From Cephalopachus bancanus (taxonomy: Eukaryota; Chordata; Mammalia; Primates; Tarsiidae), in assembly GCA_027257055.1 (NCBI GenBank), contig JAPVLO010000322.1, positions 2,852,001 through 2,916,000 of the forward strand: a stretch of DNA of 64,000 bases. The letters run 5' to 3'. The position numbers and the translations under genes are program-made. The notes under the pieces were generated by a model. That model had not been told where the DNA came from. It worked only from the letters and a program-made list of their open reading frames with translations, and searched no databases. Numbering within the stretch: the stretch's first letter is position 1; every line of letters starts with the position of its first letter. Below, piece after piece: positions 22,565-33,837 of the stretch.

Positions 22565-24253
22565 TAGACTAGACTGTCTTGCCTGGGCTTAAATCTGCTC
22601 CAAACCCCTTCCCTACTTTCCAAATCATCAAAGAGGAAACCAACACAGTGCATTCCATAAGGAGGCTGTTTTGGGGATGTAGCAGGGACAGGGGAGTTTA
22701 GCATCAATTAAGAGCATCTCAGAGAACAGAGGAAGTCAGCACCATGTGAAAGGGCTCCTGGTTTATCCCTTATCAGCTCCCCATGGGCCATGATAGATTT
22801 AACCAAAGCTGGGGCTGTGATAGGGCTGGGTGATCTTCATGATGGCAGCAGTCAGGGAGAGTTTAGCACCACCCAGTTGTGTTCCCACCAGCCTCTCCCC
22901 CAGTCGATGGAGGGTCTGAGGGAGGGGACCCAGGAGAGAGGAGAGGCTGGGGTCCAGAGGGCAGCTTAGTGGGAGGAGAGAGTGGGAGAGTATAAATAGT
23001 AGATGGGGAAAAGCTCAGACTCAGTTTCCCCACTAGTGGGATAGGGCTCCTCTGGACTGTCCAAGTATACATTTCAAGAAGTCAAAAATACGAGTCTCGT
23101 GCAAATATAGAGTGAGCATGTGTCAGAGATGTATTCAGCTCACTAACGAGGGAGCCAGGAGGATGGTAGAGCTGCCTGAAAGAGCATTTGATGAATTGGG
23201 TATTTATAGGTATTTCAGGCGGGGGTGGGGAGGGACCAAATGAGACTGCTAGGTTAGACAGAAAATGGATTAATGTCCTGTAAGGCAATGAAACTACAAC
23301 CCTGGGGATTACCTTTTCTATTAGACAAAATTCTACAAGTTAACCCAAGTAGCTGACAATGAAGTCAAGCCCAGGTGACTTCTCCCGGAGAAAAAAGTCA
23401 TCCTGGTAGCCTGGTAAACGATGTTTCTTTGTCATGAGGAGTGAACGTGCTGCCTCTACTCGCCTGATTTCCAGGTTTTGGGTGGTTTTCAGCACGACAG
23501 AGTTCTGCTTGCTTCTCTCACTCCCACCTGCCACCTCCTCCAGGCTGTCTCTCCCAGTTTAGGGACACCTGGCTTCTCCCTCCACCCCCTGTTCCTCTGT
23601 CCCCTTCCCTCTCCAGCCCACCTTGCCCCAGAGCTGGCACTGCAGGAAGGGGCTTGAGCCAGCCATGTGTGTGTTAAGACCCTGTTCTCCTAGGCGCAAG
23701 GCTGGGTGTGACCTGGACCATGACAGACAGGCTGACTGCTGGTCAGTTGCCCCTAGGAGGCAGAGCTGAGGCGGCCCTGGCTGGGATGTGGGAGACAATG
23801 GAGAGAAGAGGGCAGTATTCTCTGAGTCCCAGGCAGAAAAGACTGTTTTTAAATACCCTCTTCTAGGGGGTAAGATACTTCTTCCAGTCTCCTTCTGCGT
23901 AACGTGGAGATCCCCAGACCCAGTGCACTTGATGTGAACCATTACATGGGGTCCTAGAAAAGGAGAGTGATGCCCATTTTGTAGATGAAGAAACAAGCTG
24001 AGGCACCCCCAGCTAGCATGTGGGGTTGGTTGTTTGACAGACCCAAGTTCTGAGTCAGACTTCAGGTCCAGGGCGCCTATGGGCATTTCCATAACTGCTC
24101 TGGGGGCGTTCCCGTAACTGCTCTGGGGCCCCATACCTCCCACAGGGCTCTGCAGGGTGCTGTAGCCTTAAGCCCTGGGTCCTCATTTAAGGGTGGGGCT
24201 GGAGCTCCTGCAGGGGCCACACCTTGGTCACGCAAACCTCTCCCTCTCTCCAG

Positions 24254-24427
24254 GATCTCTATGCGTTGGACCTGGAGCCCTACCGCTACTCTGGGGTGAA
24301 CCTGACGGGGTTCCGGATCCTCAACGTGGACAACCCGCACGTCTCGGCCATCGTGGAGAAGTGGTCCATGGAGCGGCTGCAGGCGGCTCCCCGTGCAGAA
24401 TCTGGCCTGCTGGACGGAGTGATGATG
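24254..24427 (+). CDS. GRIK3: GRIK3 exon 6: amino-terminal domain, carries the residue-310 Ser/Ala site
   Basis: The exon has 174 bases, phase 0, and codes for residues about 263-320. The acceptor is ctctctccag and the donor is atgatg|gtacgg. It codes for [19 protein letters not shown] and [18 protein letters not shown], then [17 protein letters not shown] and VMM. It forms part of the second lobe of the amino-terminal domain and has an N-glycosylation sequon NLT at about Asn278. The codon at 24395-24397 is GCA, Ala310. As I recall, humans are polymorphic Ser/Ala here (TCA/GCA, rs6691840). Ala is likely the ancestral state, so the codon does not by itself show the species. Confidence 0.97.
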
Positions 24428-25017
24428 GTACGGTGGCCGGGTCGGCCTGTTCAGGGGCTCCCACCTGCCTGCCTGCTTTCCTTCTCTCCTTTCCCCCATT
24501 TCTTTCTTCCCTTCCACCACGTCTCTTCTTGAGACCTGCCCTGTGTCACCAGACCCAGGTTAGGGGCTGGGGACATAAAGATGACTCAGACTCAGTCCCT
24601 CCCAAGGGGCCCCAGCCAGTGAGGATCCAGGTGTGCAAACAAATGGTCACAGAGAATGAGGATGGACCCCAGGGATTCTGGGCACGGTGGACTTGAGGCT
24701 ATGACCCACACGTGAGAAGGCTGAGGAGGCAGGAAAGAAGATGTGGTCAGGACCTAGGTCACAGCGTATGTGACAGGGTGGGGCAGGAAGCGCTGCAGGA
24801 GAAGGTCTGAGCTGCAGAGGGTGGCACTCGGGGGGTCTGCAGAGGGGCAGAGTCAGCCAGGCCAGGCCTCTCGCCGTAGGCAGAAACGGGGTCACCTCAG
24901 GAGCTTCCTGAACACATGTCCCTGTGGTGGGGAAAGGGAAGGGAGACAGGACACGGAGGGCCGAGGACTAGAGGGACTGGGGAGCCACTCTCAGGCAAGC
25001 CTGGGCCCTCCTTCCAG
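24428..25017 (+). other. GRIK3: Intron 6 (short, 590 bp)
   Basis: This is the shortest intron in the window. It runs from gtacgg to cctccttccag, is GC-rich, and has a pyrimidine-rich stretch right after the donor (ctttccttctctcctttccc). No repeat or gene is recognised. Confidence 0.9.
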
Positions 25018-25161
25018 ACGGACGCAGCCTTGCTGTATGACGCCGTCCACATCGTGTCCGTGTGCTACCAGCGGGCGCCACAGATGACCGTGAACTCCCT
25101 GCAGTGCCATCGGCACAAGGCCTGGCGCTTTGGCGGCCGCTTCATGAACTTCATCAAGGAG
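25018..25161 (+). CDS. GRIK3: GRIK3 exon 7: amino-terminal domain
   Basis: The exon has 144 bases, phase 0, and codes for residues about 321-368. The acceptor is ctccttccag and the donor is aaggag|gtgagt, a strong consensus. It reads [20 protein letters not shown] then [20 protein letters not shown] and RFMNFIKE. The cysteine in SLQCHRH (about Cys350) is the conserved disulfide partner of Cys99 from exon 3; these correspond to Cys96 and Cys347 in GluK2. The helix [10 protein letters not shown] packs in the first lobe, as in other LIVBP-like receptor domains. Confidence 0.97.
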
Positions 25162-25239
25162 GTGAGTGCTCCTGCAGCCCCGCCCCCAGCAGGGCTGTCT
25201 TCAGAGCCGCACAGCGGTCACGGCCAGGGTCTGAGAGAC

Positions 25240-25400
25240 AGGATGGATTTCTAATCCATTTGAACTCGGGCAAGTAGCCTCCACATCTCTGAGCCTCAGT
25301 TTCCTTGGGTGAAATGGGCTTGATAGGACCAATCTCATGGGGTGATTGAGAGGCATAAGTCCTTGGCACATGGCAAGTGCTCAGCAGGTGATCAGCATTG
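25240..25400 (-). repeat. MIR, antisense
   Basis: Reverse MIR order: ctgagcctcagtttccttgg, gtgaaatgggcttgatagga, tggggtgattgagaggcata, ggcacatggcaagtgctcag. Confidence 0.75.
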
Positions 25401-25434
25401 TCAGGGGATACAGCAAGGGCTTTAATGTACAGCA

Positions 25435-25640
25435 TGGGAGGGTCTTTGCTTCCTGGCTGTGTGACCTGGGGCAAGTTGGAGAACCTTGCTAAGACTCAGT
25501 CACCTCATCTATGAAATGGGTGTATGGAACATGCCCACCACAGGAGAATGCTGTGATGATGGAATGAGAGTCCCGTAGTAAGTGGGAAGTGCAATGCCTG
25601 GGGCAGAGGAGGCTCAGTAAACACTCATCAGCCCCACACA
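25435..25640 (-). repeat. MIR, antisense
   Basis: Reverse MIR order: ggctgtgtgacctggggcaa, gactcagtcacctcatctat, gaaatgggtgtatggaac, gtgatgatggaatgagag, gaggctcagtaaacactcat. Confidence 0.75.
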
Positions 25641-25879
25641 CCCATCTTCACATCAAGGGCCACTGACCAACTTCCCAGCCAGGGTCCCCATGGGCCATGA
25701 CGAGTTTGGAGAAGCCCCATCATTGGAACTGATTCCAGAGAACATGGAACCTGCCCTACTGCTCAGAAGATGACCATGGAAAAAACAGGATCTATTCTTA
25801 ACTTTCAAAGGATCTTCCATCTGCCGTTGTCCTTGTAAGCTTTAGATGGCAGCATTTATCGCTCCCATTTTATGGATGG

Positions 25880-26040
25880 GGAAGCCAAATCCTGGCTCTA
25901 TCACAATTAGCCTGTGACTTGGGTGAGATGATTACCTCTTTGATGCTCAGTGTGGGATCATGAGAGTGCCTGGCTCAAAGCATTGTTGGAAGACAGAGAG
26001 AAAAACAGTGTGCAAGGCACCTACCCTAGGACCTGGCCAG
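25880..26040 (-). repeat. MIR, antisense
   Basis: Reverse MIR order: aatcctggctctatcacaat, gcctgtgacttgggtgaga, gtgtgcaaggcacctaccct. Confidence 0.55.
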
Positions 26041-27019
26041 AGTCACATCCCAGCAGATGATGGATGAAGAAGACTCAAGAGGGTGAGAGTTAGGTAGGGT
26101 TGTCCTGGGCCAGAGGGAGTGACCACATCCAAGTCAACACCAAGGCCAGAGCCCTGGGATGGCTCCTGCTAGATGACCACCTTATAACAGTCACAGTGGG
26201 CCAGAAATAATGTGGGCTGCCTTGGGAGTGCATTCATTTATTCCACAGCCCTTTGTCAGAGCTGCTGGGTGGCAGACACTGAGCTCTGTCCTGGGGACCA
26301 ATGGAGCTAACACAGAGGAGCCCCTACACCAGAGCTTACAGCCTAGGGAGGAGGCAGGCTTTCATCAGTCATGGTAGTCATGGATGTAATCCCATATGCG
26401 AAGAGAGGCAGCTCTGGGAGAGCAGACAGCAGAGAAACTCCTCTCCTCAGATACAGGTCAAAGCAGCTTCCCTGAGGTCCCAAGGACACTGTTGCTGCTT
26501 CAGCCAAGGACAGCTCCTCCCGCGTATTCCAACACTATGAAAAGAGTGTGGATAAGACACAGGCTTTAGAGCTCACCGTGTGCATGTGAATGGATCTCGT
26601 CTCCACCGCTCTCCAGCTATGTGAAGTTAGACACATTATAGGACATCCCAGAGTCAGCTTCTGCACCTGGAAAACACCATGGCATCGACATCGTGAGGGA
26701 TCAATTAAGTCTTTAGCTCTAGTTAGTTCCCTTACCCCTAGAAGGGACCTCGTTCTAGGGTCGTGACAATCCCTTCCCATCCAACCCATCAAAACCGCAG
26801 AGGATGTCCCACCGTCTGAAGCCCCAAGCAGGGCCCCGGGCTGGGCGACCATCTGTTTGTTCTCCGGGAGCTCTGAGACCAGCCCCCTCGTACCCCTTTT
26901 CTCAACGAGCCTCCAGCCGAGCAACCAGAGGTGGCCTTGAGGGTCTCAGTCACCCAGGCCACAACCTGGTCCTGTCACTCCTCAGTGGGGAGATTTGAGA
27001 GCCTTAGGAACCAGACAAA

Positions 27020-27230
27020 AGTGGCTTGGAAGCCTCACCACTTTTTAGCTGTATGACTTTGGACAGGCTACTGAAGCTTTCTGTGCCTCAGTGTCCTCCT
27101 CCGTACATTGGAGACAACAATAGTACACGTGTCATAGGGTTGTTGAGAGGATTAAGCACGTGGTGGTGTGGGGGGGTACTTGGTGCCTAGACATAGCAAG
27201 TGCTGAACGGGCCAGCTGCTGCCACTGCCG
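27020..27230 (-). repeat. MIR, antisense
   Basis: Reverse MIR order: gctgtatgactttggacagg, ctgtgcctcagtgtcctcct, tagggttgttgagaggatta, acatagcaagtgctgaacg. Confidence 0.75.
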
Positions 27231-28489
27231 TCTCCATGATCGTTACTGTTATCACATGGCTTCCTGTTTGTGAGGGGATGGGAAGAATATTCCAGCTGCC
27301 AGGTCCCCAGACTTCATTGCTTCAAGGACACCTGCCTCTTTCACCCTTCACCCCTCACCCCTTAATGTTTCTGAGGCTCGGCTGTGAATCCCTGAGAGGA
27401 GCAGACTCACCGCTGCCCACCATAGAAAGGGGACCCCATTCTCCCTCCAGGACCACCCACCTAGGTTGGCATACCTGGCCCAGGCCCAACAAATGACCCT
27501 CACACTCACACTCCTCTCCAGAGCCTTTCCAGAAACACTCGTGCTATCTACATTTTAGGACTGTGGAGATTAAGGCCCAGAGTAGCCCTCTGATGCCCAT
27601 GGTCCCTCAGCTGGCCGCAGCCAAAGCTGAACCCAGCAGCTTCCCTCAGACCCTCTCCAAGTTGCCCATCTCCCCATCTGGTTGCGAGACAGTAAATCAT
27701 TTTAAAGACTTGGCATTTCTGAGAGGAGCTGGAAAATACCAGGCCGGAGTTCAGAGCGTGTGAAGCATCTTTCATTTAGCAAGTCCTGAGCGGTGTCTGG
27801 AGGGGGCGGGCAGCCCGGGAAATGTCACGGGGAGGAGCTGCCAGCACTCCCTGCCCTGCCCTGTCCACCGCCCACAGACAGGCCATGCACCTGCTGGCAT
27901 TTAATTTCTCTGTAGCTGACAGGCAGGAAGGCCTCCCTCACAGTGCAGGTTTGAAGGCACCTGCTGTGATTTCCCCCAGGGGCCGAGAGCTAGCCTGAGG
28001 GTATGGGTTGCAGGGTGAGGGGTGGGGGAGGGACGGGGAGCCAGCCTGAGGGAACCAGGGCATCCTGGTGAAATCATAAACAGTGGTTTTCACCTTCTCT
28101 GATGCATCTGTTGATCTCTGTTTCCAGCCCCTTGGTCCCCAGCTCCCTGGGTTCCTTGCAAGTTCTTCCCCACTGCACCCTGGGTGCTGCGACCCCAGGC
28201 CTTTCAACAAGAGAATCTATCCTGTCCACCAATACTTGGGACCCGAATAGCTCAGTCCCTCTTCGAGCCTCAGTGCCCATATCTGTAAAATGGGGGCAAT
28301 GATGACAAATACCTGACAGGATGACAGTGAGGACTCAATGAGCTCAGGCAGGGAAGGCTTCCAGCCCCCTGAGACCACCTTTTTCTTAGAGCCTGCAGCT
28401 TTGGCCCAAGTGACCAGCCCCCATTGCCAGCCAAGGGTCAGTCCTAATCCAAGGATAGCTCCATGGATAGATGCCACAAAGGACATATA

Positions 28490-28645
28490 TTGTCTGCCAC
28501 TTAGTCGTGACTATATGTGCAGACATTGTGCTAACCACTGTATACACTGTTTTTATACCTTGTTATACCTGTGAAGCAGGTAATTTCTCCCCTCCTGAAG
28601 CTCAGGGCAGTTACATCACTTGTGTAAAGCCCACCTTGTAACCAC
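28490..28645 (+). repeat. MIR, sense
   Basis: Sense MIR traces: cagacattgtgctaaccact, ttatacctgtgaagcaggta, gaagctcagggcagttacat. Confidence 0.5.
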
Positions 28646-29436
28646 TTCTGTTTTCCAGCCTCCCCAGCCCCTCCAAGGTGCTACCCTGCTGCCCAAGTTC
28701 ATTTGCCCACCTACCCATTTACCTGGAAGGCTTCATGTGCCTTAGAGCTGTGCAGGTGCTTGGAGATTCTGAAAGGTTTCCATTTAGGGTTCACAGATAA
28801 ACCTCCAGGGATCTGTGACCCTGTGAGCTTGTGGGTTGAACTGTGAGTGCATGCATGACTGCTGGGGGTATTCAAAGGGAGAGACCATGGAGCCTGCAAG
28901 GGAGGAAGACTTCAGAGTCTGCAAGGGAGCATGGCCCAGTGGGTTGGAAACGCAATATGACAAAGCAAGGACTTGGAGCTAGGTCTCTGCTATTCAGGCC
29001 TTCCACTGCCCGTGCCTCTTCTCTGGATGGACACTCACCCTTCCCCTTTTCTCTGGCCTGTGTGGCTGTGGGAGCTTCCCGATTTTCTCCCTTCCTCTTC
29101 CTCCCAAGGACTCCAGGATGCATGGGGTTTGTTCTCCCAGTTGCAGAGAGTTGGTGTTTCCTTGAGTCCCGGGTGTGTCCCAAGTTCCTGGAGGAAAGAG
29201 AGGAGAAAGGAAGCTCCAGGCCGAGGAGTGGAGCCTGGGACCCTAAGTTCCAGTGTGGTTCTGTGGTTCTTCCTTTTGCTCACTCTGTGAGCTTGGAGGC
29301 CCGTGGCCCCTCCAGGCCTGAAAGTCCTGGTCCCCACCTGGCCCTCTCCCGGGGCTGCTGTGGAGAGTTAGTAACATGAACAGTGTGAAAGTACCTTGCA
29401 GACGTAATGCTCTTGGCCCACAAAAAAGATGTTATC

Positions 29437-29636
29437 TGGAATGGAGTCAGCAAACTTCCTCCATAAAGGGGCGAATAGAAAATGGTTTAGGCTTTATGGG
29501 CCAGACAGACTCTGTGTGACTATTCAACTCAGCGGTTGCAGGGCAAACGCAACCAGAGACCACACGTAAACACAAGGACATGACTGTGAGCTAATACAAC
29601 ATTTGCAAAGGCAGGCAGGTGCCCGTTTGACCCACA
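29437..29636 (+). mobile_element. MER20-like hAT MITE
   Basis: Phrases in order are gagtcagcaaacttcctcca, aaaatggtttaggctttatg, ggccagacagactctgtgtg, actattcaactcagcggttg and gagctaatacaacatttgc. They match the hAT-type element I know as MER20. The far end is diverged and an exact terminal repeat is not visible. The family name is from memory. Confidence 0.6.
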
Positions 29637-29724
29637 ACCCACAGTGACCTAGAAGAAAGAGCTTTTCTTAGATTAGGTCTGCCCAAACCTCTGCCTACCT
29701 CTCTCTGCTTTAATGACACTAATA

Positions 29725-29965
29725 ACAATTTAAAAAATAACAAAAGCCAATGTGTATTCTGGGCTCAAGTTGTACCAGGGACTGTTCTCAGTATTTTACA
29801 TGACTTACCTCATTCCATCCTTACAGCATTTTGGTACAATGCACACTGTTATTAGTTCCATTTTACAGATGAGGAAACTGAGGCAGAGGGGTGAAATGAA
29901 ACACGCGAGGTCACATAGCTAATTGTGATTGGGCCCAGTATTCTGACCCCAGAGTTCTTAACCAC
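29725..29965 (+). repeat. MIR, sense, near full length
   Basis: This is the best MIR in the window: gttgtaccagggactgttct, cattttacagatgaggaaac, tgaggcagaggggtgaaatg, gcgaggtcacatagctaatt, gggcccagtattctgaccc, agttcttaaccacagcatgc. Confidence 0.85.
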
Positions 29966-30229
29966 AGCATGCCTGGAGCTGGATCTAGGGGCTGGGAGTG
30001 GCCCTCTCCATCTCTCTTGCCTCTCCGGGAGCTACTCCATGTGTCTGGTTTCATGGCTATGGTCAGCTTGGCGCCTTGGCTTGTCTGTCTCTTAGCGGGT
30101 CTCACCTGGCCCACCTCTGCCCGCCTGCCTCCCTGCCCCTCTCCGGGGATCTGACACGGGCTCCCCCTTCCCATGACTTCGAGGCGGGGGCTCATTTGAG
30201 CGCATCCAAGATCGATGTTGTACACGGGA

Positions 30230-30420
30230 AGGTGCAAATGTAAAACTGGCTAAAGAGCATAATAGAATTTATGGAAATCGCTGGCTCGCACCGCAGCCCG
30301 AGCAATGATGGAGGTGATTATTAATTAATCATGGTCTTGGGGGAACAGTATCAGTGCAAGGAGTAATTAAAATGAAGCATTGTACAGTTGTACCGAATGA
30401 TGATTTATGAGCCCGAGGAA
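30230..30420. promoter_or_regulatory. Candidate conserved element directly upstream of exon 8
   Basis: It is repeat-free and AT-rich with retained CpGs (aatcgctggctcgcaccgc, gtaccgaatgatg). It includes the palindrome-like gattattaattaatcatgg at 30316-30334 and ggagtaattaaaatgaag further on. These are homeodomain, POU or LIM type cores. It lies within about 30 bases of the exon 8 pyrimidine tract, so it could also act on splicing. Function is inferred. Confidence 0.4.
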
Positions 30421-30448
30421 TTGCCGCTCTGCCCTCTCCCCTCCGCAG

Positions 30449-30556
30449 GCTCAATGGGAAGGATTAACTGGACGGATTGTTTTCAACAAAACCAGTGGCT
30501 TGCGGACGGATTTTGATCTGGACATCATCAGCCTGAAGGAGGATGGCCTGGAGAAG
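30449..30556 (+). CDS. GRIK3: GRIK3 exon 8: amino-terminal domain
   Basis: The exon has 108 bases, phase 0, and codes for residues about 369-404. The acceptor is cccctccgcag and the donor is gagaag|gtgcgt. It reads [18 protein letters not shown] then [18 protein letters not shown]. The motif [10 protein letters not shown] is the family segment where the chain returns to the first lobe of the amino-terminal domain. The sequon NKT at about Asn381 is a likely N-glycosylation site on the outer face of the receptor. A chance frame runs on into the intron to 30637. Confidence 0.97.
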
Positions 30557-31439
30557 GTGCGTAGACACAAGAAGGTCGGGCAGAGGTCCAGAGGTGGGGA
30601 AAGACCCAGTTCAACTGCCCCTCAGGGCCTGATGTGATCCAGTGTGGCCTGTGCCTCTGGAGGCCTGTTGGAGAACAGGAAGCACTGGTTGGACTGGGGC
30701 ACATAGAAGCCAGTATCCTGGCTACCGCAGATACCCGAGCCACCACTCTGTGGGCAAGGGCCCTCCGGGATGCTTAACCTGGGAAATGTAACAGAAGGCT
30801 CATGGGGAGGACAGACTGTCTCTGGGTCCCCGTAGGGCTGTCATGGGGCAGAAGGACAGACATGTCCTTAGGTAAAAGAAATTGTCTAACCAGCAGGGGA
30901 TATCTCCCTGCGGAGTAGTGAGCTCACCGTCACTGGAGGCATTTAAGCAAAGATAGAGAGATTGCTTGTCTGAGAGACTAGAGGTGATTCTTACCCTTGG
31001 AAAGACGTTGAAGCACATGGATTTGGAGCTTCTTCATTCCAGGCTTCTAAGGCCTCTATGATGCCAGAGAGTTTGGGTGAGGAAAGGAGGCCTGCTTGGG
31101 CCTGGGACTCCCATCTGGCTGACATAGGAGTGTTTCAATGAGGCCAATCCAGATCCCTGGGAACCTTCAGCTTGTTCTTTCAAAGTCAGGCTGCTGGACC
31201 AAGAAAGACTTGATGTCAGCCCCCGATTCTTAGCGTCCCCTGAACCTGGGGTCTAGGGACTCAGCTGCACTCTGTTCCCTCGGCACCTTCCCAACCCTGC
31301 AAGGTGGAGTGTATAAAATGCAGGGAGCAGAGGCCAGGAGAGTGGAGGAGCTGCTTCTGATGACTTGGGCCTCAGGAGTCTAATGTCTTTCCTCTTCTCC
31401 CTGCACTGCCCTGGCCAGACCCTGGGTCTTGAGCCCTCC

Positions 31440-31740
31440 AGCTATCCTGTGTACATACACAGATGGGCTTTCCCAAGTGCAACTCTGAAACTACCCATGG
31501 GTCCCAATGCCGAGTCATCAAGCTCCATTCACCCGACCCTTTAATGCTTTCCGAGAAATGCCCCGACTGGCTGAGCCTCCATTGCCCCGTGAAACATTCC
31601 TCATGGTCCAGTCACACTCCCCTCCTCCTGTGCCTCCAGGCCTTTGCCCAGCAGCTAACCCTGGTTGCAGGATGTGACCTCTTGTCCCTCAGGCATGGGC
31701 CTGGCCCAGTGCTGGCCTTGTTGTACCTGTGTCCGTGGTT
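31440..31740 (-). repeat. L2-type LINE fragment, antisense
   Basis: The reverse strand of the L2 3' region is suggested by ttgccccgtgaaacattcct, cctccaggcctttgcccagc and ccttgttgtacctgtgtccg. Open frames through it are chance. Confidence 0.5.
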
Positions 31741-32719
31741 ACCCCAGTCACTCCTGAGTTTCTCACCACTCAATGGGGCTGCTGTACAGGGGAGGAGGTG
31801 GCTGGGAAACCACCATTTCTCTGCAGCTTTTCCCTGCCATGTATAGCATCCGTCGCTTAGGGGTAGGGACTGTGGCCTCCCGTCCTAAGATCATGGAAAC
31901 CTGTGAGTGGTTCCACCTTGTACGAACTCTATGAGTTACATCAAACGCTCTTCCAGCTTCAATTTAAGCTCCTGCAACGACAGAGCATGCTTCCTGCTCT
32001 GGCAGTACTGGAGTGCACGCAATATTCACTCAAGTAGCTGTCCCATTTTTGCTCTTCCAGCTACCCATCTCTGGGGATAACCTAATATCCTAAGGAGGGC
32101 GACTAGATGGCGTGCACGCCACCACTTCCCGCTCTGAGCCGTGGCAGGCACTGGTAACTGATCACAGGAGCACTCCTTCTGTCTGAGTCCACCTGTAGCA
32201 ACCTTCTCCCAACAGCCCTCAGGCAGCTAGTACAAATTGACCATAGCTAATACTCAAGAAAAACTATTATTCCTGGACAAAGATGGGCCTGCAGACGTAC
32301 CCACCAGAGGCTCCTGGTCATGGCCACTGAGATTATGGGAAGAGAGCCTCCTCAGGCTAGGTCTTTCTCGGTCCTAACTGTTCTTGTATCCCCATGGCAC
32401 CAGGTGTCTAGCAGGGCATGCAGTCAGAGCTCAGGAGATACTCGCTGGGGCGAGGGTTCCTGCTGTCTATGCGGCCTCTGGACAGATGTTTGTAAAGGAC
32501 CTCCTGCATTCAGGAGCTCTGCTAAGCACCCTCTAGCCAGACCTGGCTCTGAGATGGCCTACTTCAGAGAAGAGCCTCTTCAATGTGGTCTGCCTGTCTC
32601 CTCTCCCGTAGCCCTGGGTGGTCTGTGTAGACAGAGATCCTGCCCTGGGAGGATGCTGAGCCACTCTGCCTCTCATATTATCGCTTCTGTTTGCTAAGCC
32701 GGGTCATAGCTGATCCAGG

Positions 32720-32880
32720 CAGCTCTAGCCAGTGGCTTTGGGAGGATTAAGGCAGAATTACCCAAGCATAATTACATGTCTCTCTGCTATCTGCTTTGCA
32801 CAGCTCTCTTAATGGGATGTTTGCATTAGGCCTCTCTGTTTAATTGATTAAGTTTCCTGAGTACCCCTCAACTGGGCCAA
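32720..32880. promoter_or_regulatory. Candidate conserved non-coding element
   Basis: It contains gcagaattacccaagcataa, ttacatgtctctctgcta and tctgtttaattgattaagtt. This is a small AT-rich, repeat-free island with TAAT/ATTA cores. The evidence is compositional only. Confidence 0.3.
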
Positions 32881-33099
32881 GGACAGAGTGGGCCTGCTGA
32901 AGCCTTCCTTGATCAAGAGGAGTTGAGATTGGGCCGAGCTGGGCGGAGTTGGGTCAAAACAGATCTTTAAGAGGCCCAGGGCTTTAGGGCAACTTATAAA
33001 CTTGACCTTTCCTTCCCTCCCTTCAGCCTCTGGCCTGATATCAACAGGGACGCTGTGGGGAGAGAGATTATGCCACCTTGGCCAGGGTACCTACCAACT

Positions 33100-33270
33100 T
33101 TAGAAGTAAAAGCACAAAGCAGTGGCATTCAAGGCCCCAGTGAGGTTCATCCCCTCCTTGTGCTGCCTCCCCACAAATAGCCACAAAGACCAGCCTCCTG
33201 GCCCAGCCTCTGTCCTGCCTGTGACACATCATATCATCCTTTACTTTGTCCACATTGTTTAGATTACCTC
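33100..33270 (-). repeat. L2-type LINE fragment, antisense
   Basis: Phrases aaagcagtggcattcaaggc, cagtgaggttcatcccctcc and acatcatatcatcctttac resemble the reverse strand of the L2 3' region. Confidence 0.45.
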
Positions 33271-33723
33271 TCCCTTGGTCTAACCCATGTCCTGGGCTTT
33301 GGAAAGAGTCTGTGCCTGGGAGCTGGCACTGGGGCTGAAACCCTATAAGCAGGCAACTGGGAGCCCCAGGTCAGGGCCTGGATATCCCAGGGCAGGGCCT
33401 GGCACTGACCATGGACCCCTGATGCCCTGCAGCCCTTGCTTGGCACCTGTTCAACCTCAGGATCCAGGGACTGTCTTTGCATTTGCCAGCTCCCTCTGCA
33501 TTTTTCCTTTCAGCAACGGGGATGGGAGGGACAGAATTCAGGAGTTTCAACACTGTGAGGGCCTCGTTGGGGAGGAGGGAGAGCAGGATGCTTAGTTCAA
33601 AACACAACAGCAGTGACGAGGATGAGGATGGTGCTGGTGATGCACAGGGGTGAGATGGAGGTCTTGTCGTGGAGGAAGAGTGGGTGCACTGAGCACACAG
33701 CACCCTGTTTTTCTGTCTGTCAG

Positions 33724-33837
33724 GTCGGGGTGTGGAGTCCTGCCGACGGGCTCAACATCACGGAGGTCGCCAAAGGCCGAGGCCCTAATGTCACCGACTC
33801 TCTGACCAACAGGTCGCTCATTGTCACCACAGTGCTG
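33724..33837 (+). CDS. GRIK3: GRIK3 exon 9: end of amino-terminal domain and linker into S1
   Basis: The exon has 114 bases, phase 0, and codes for residues about 405-442. The acceptor is ttctgtctgtcag and the donor is gtgctg|gtaaga. It reads VGVWSPADGLNITEVAKG then RGPNVTDSLTNRSLIVTT and VL. It covers the end of the amino-terminal domain, the exposed linker, and the first strand of the ligand-binding segment S1 (SLIVTTVLEEPF across the junction). Three sequons lie within about 20 residues (NIT about 415, NVT about 426, NRS about 433), matching the glycan-rich linker of kainate receptors. Confidence 0.97.

Larger units (their letters stand above)
25162..30448 (+). other. GRIK3: Intron 7
   Basis: This 5.3 kb intron runs from gtgagt to ccctccgcag. 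It holds several MIRs, a MER20-like element (29437-29636), a fragment of the long unassigned repeat (26230-26540) and, against exon 8, an AT-rich island with homeodomain-type motifs (30230-30420). Bases 27230-28480 and 28650-29430 show only weak or no repeat traces. Confidence 0.85.
30557..33723 (+). other. GRIK3: Intron 8
   Basis: This 3.2 kb intron runs from gtgcgt to tttctgtctgtcag. L2-type pieces in reverse orientation lie at about 31440-31740 and 33100-33270. A small AT-rich island lies at 32720-32880. The rest (30600-31400, 31750-32700, 33280-33700) shows nothing I can name. Confidence 0.85.

Noticed and set aside
22978..23010. Possible TATA box (gagagtataaatagtagatg) as an internal promoter
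   Set aside because: Isolated motif, no CpG island or first exon nearby.
23559..24143. Antisense open frame of 194 codons in intron 5
   Set aside because: No domain, no start context and no conserved motif visible.
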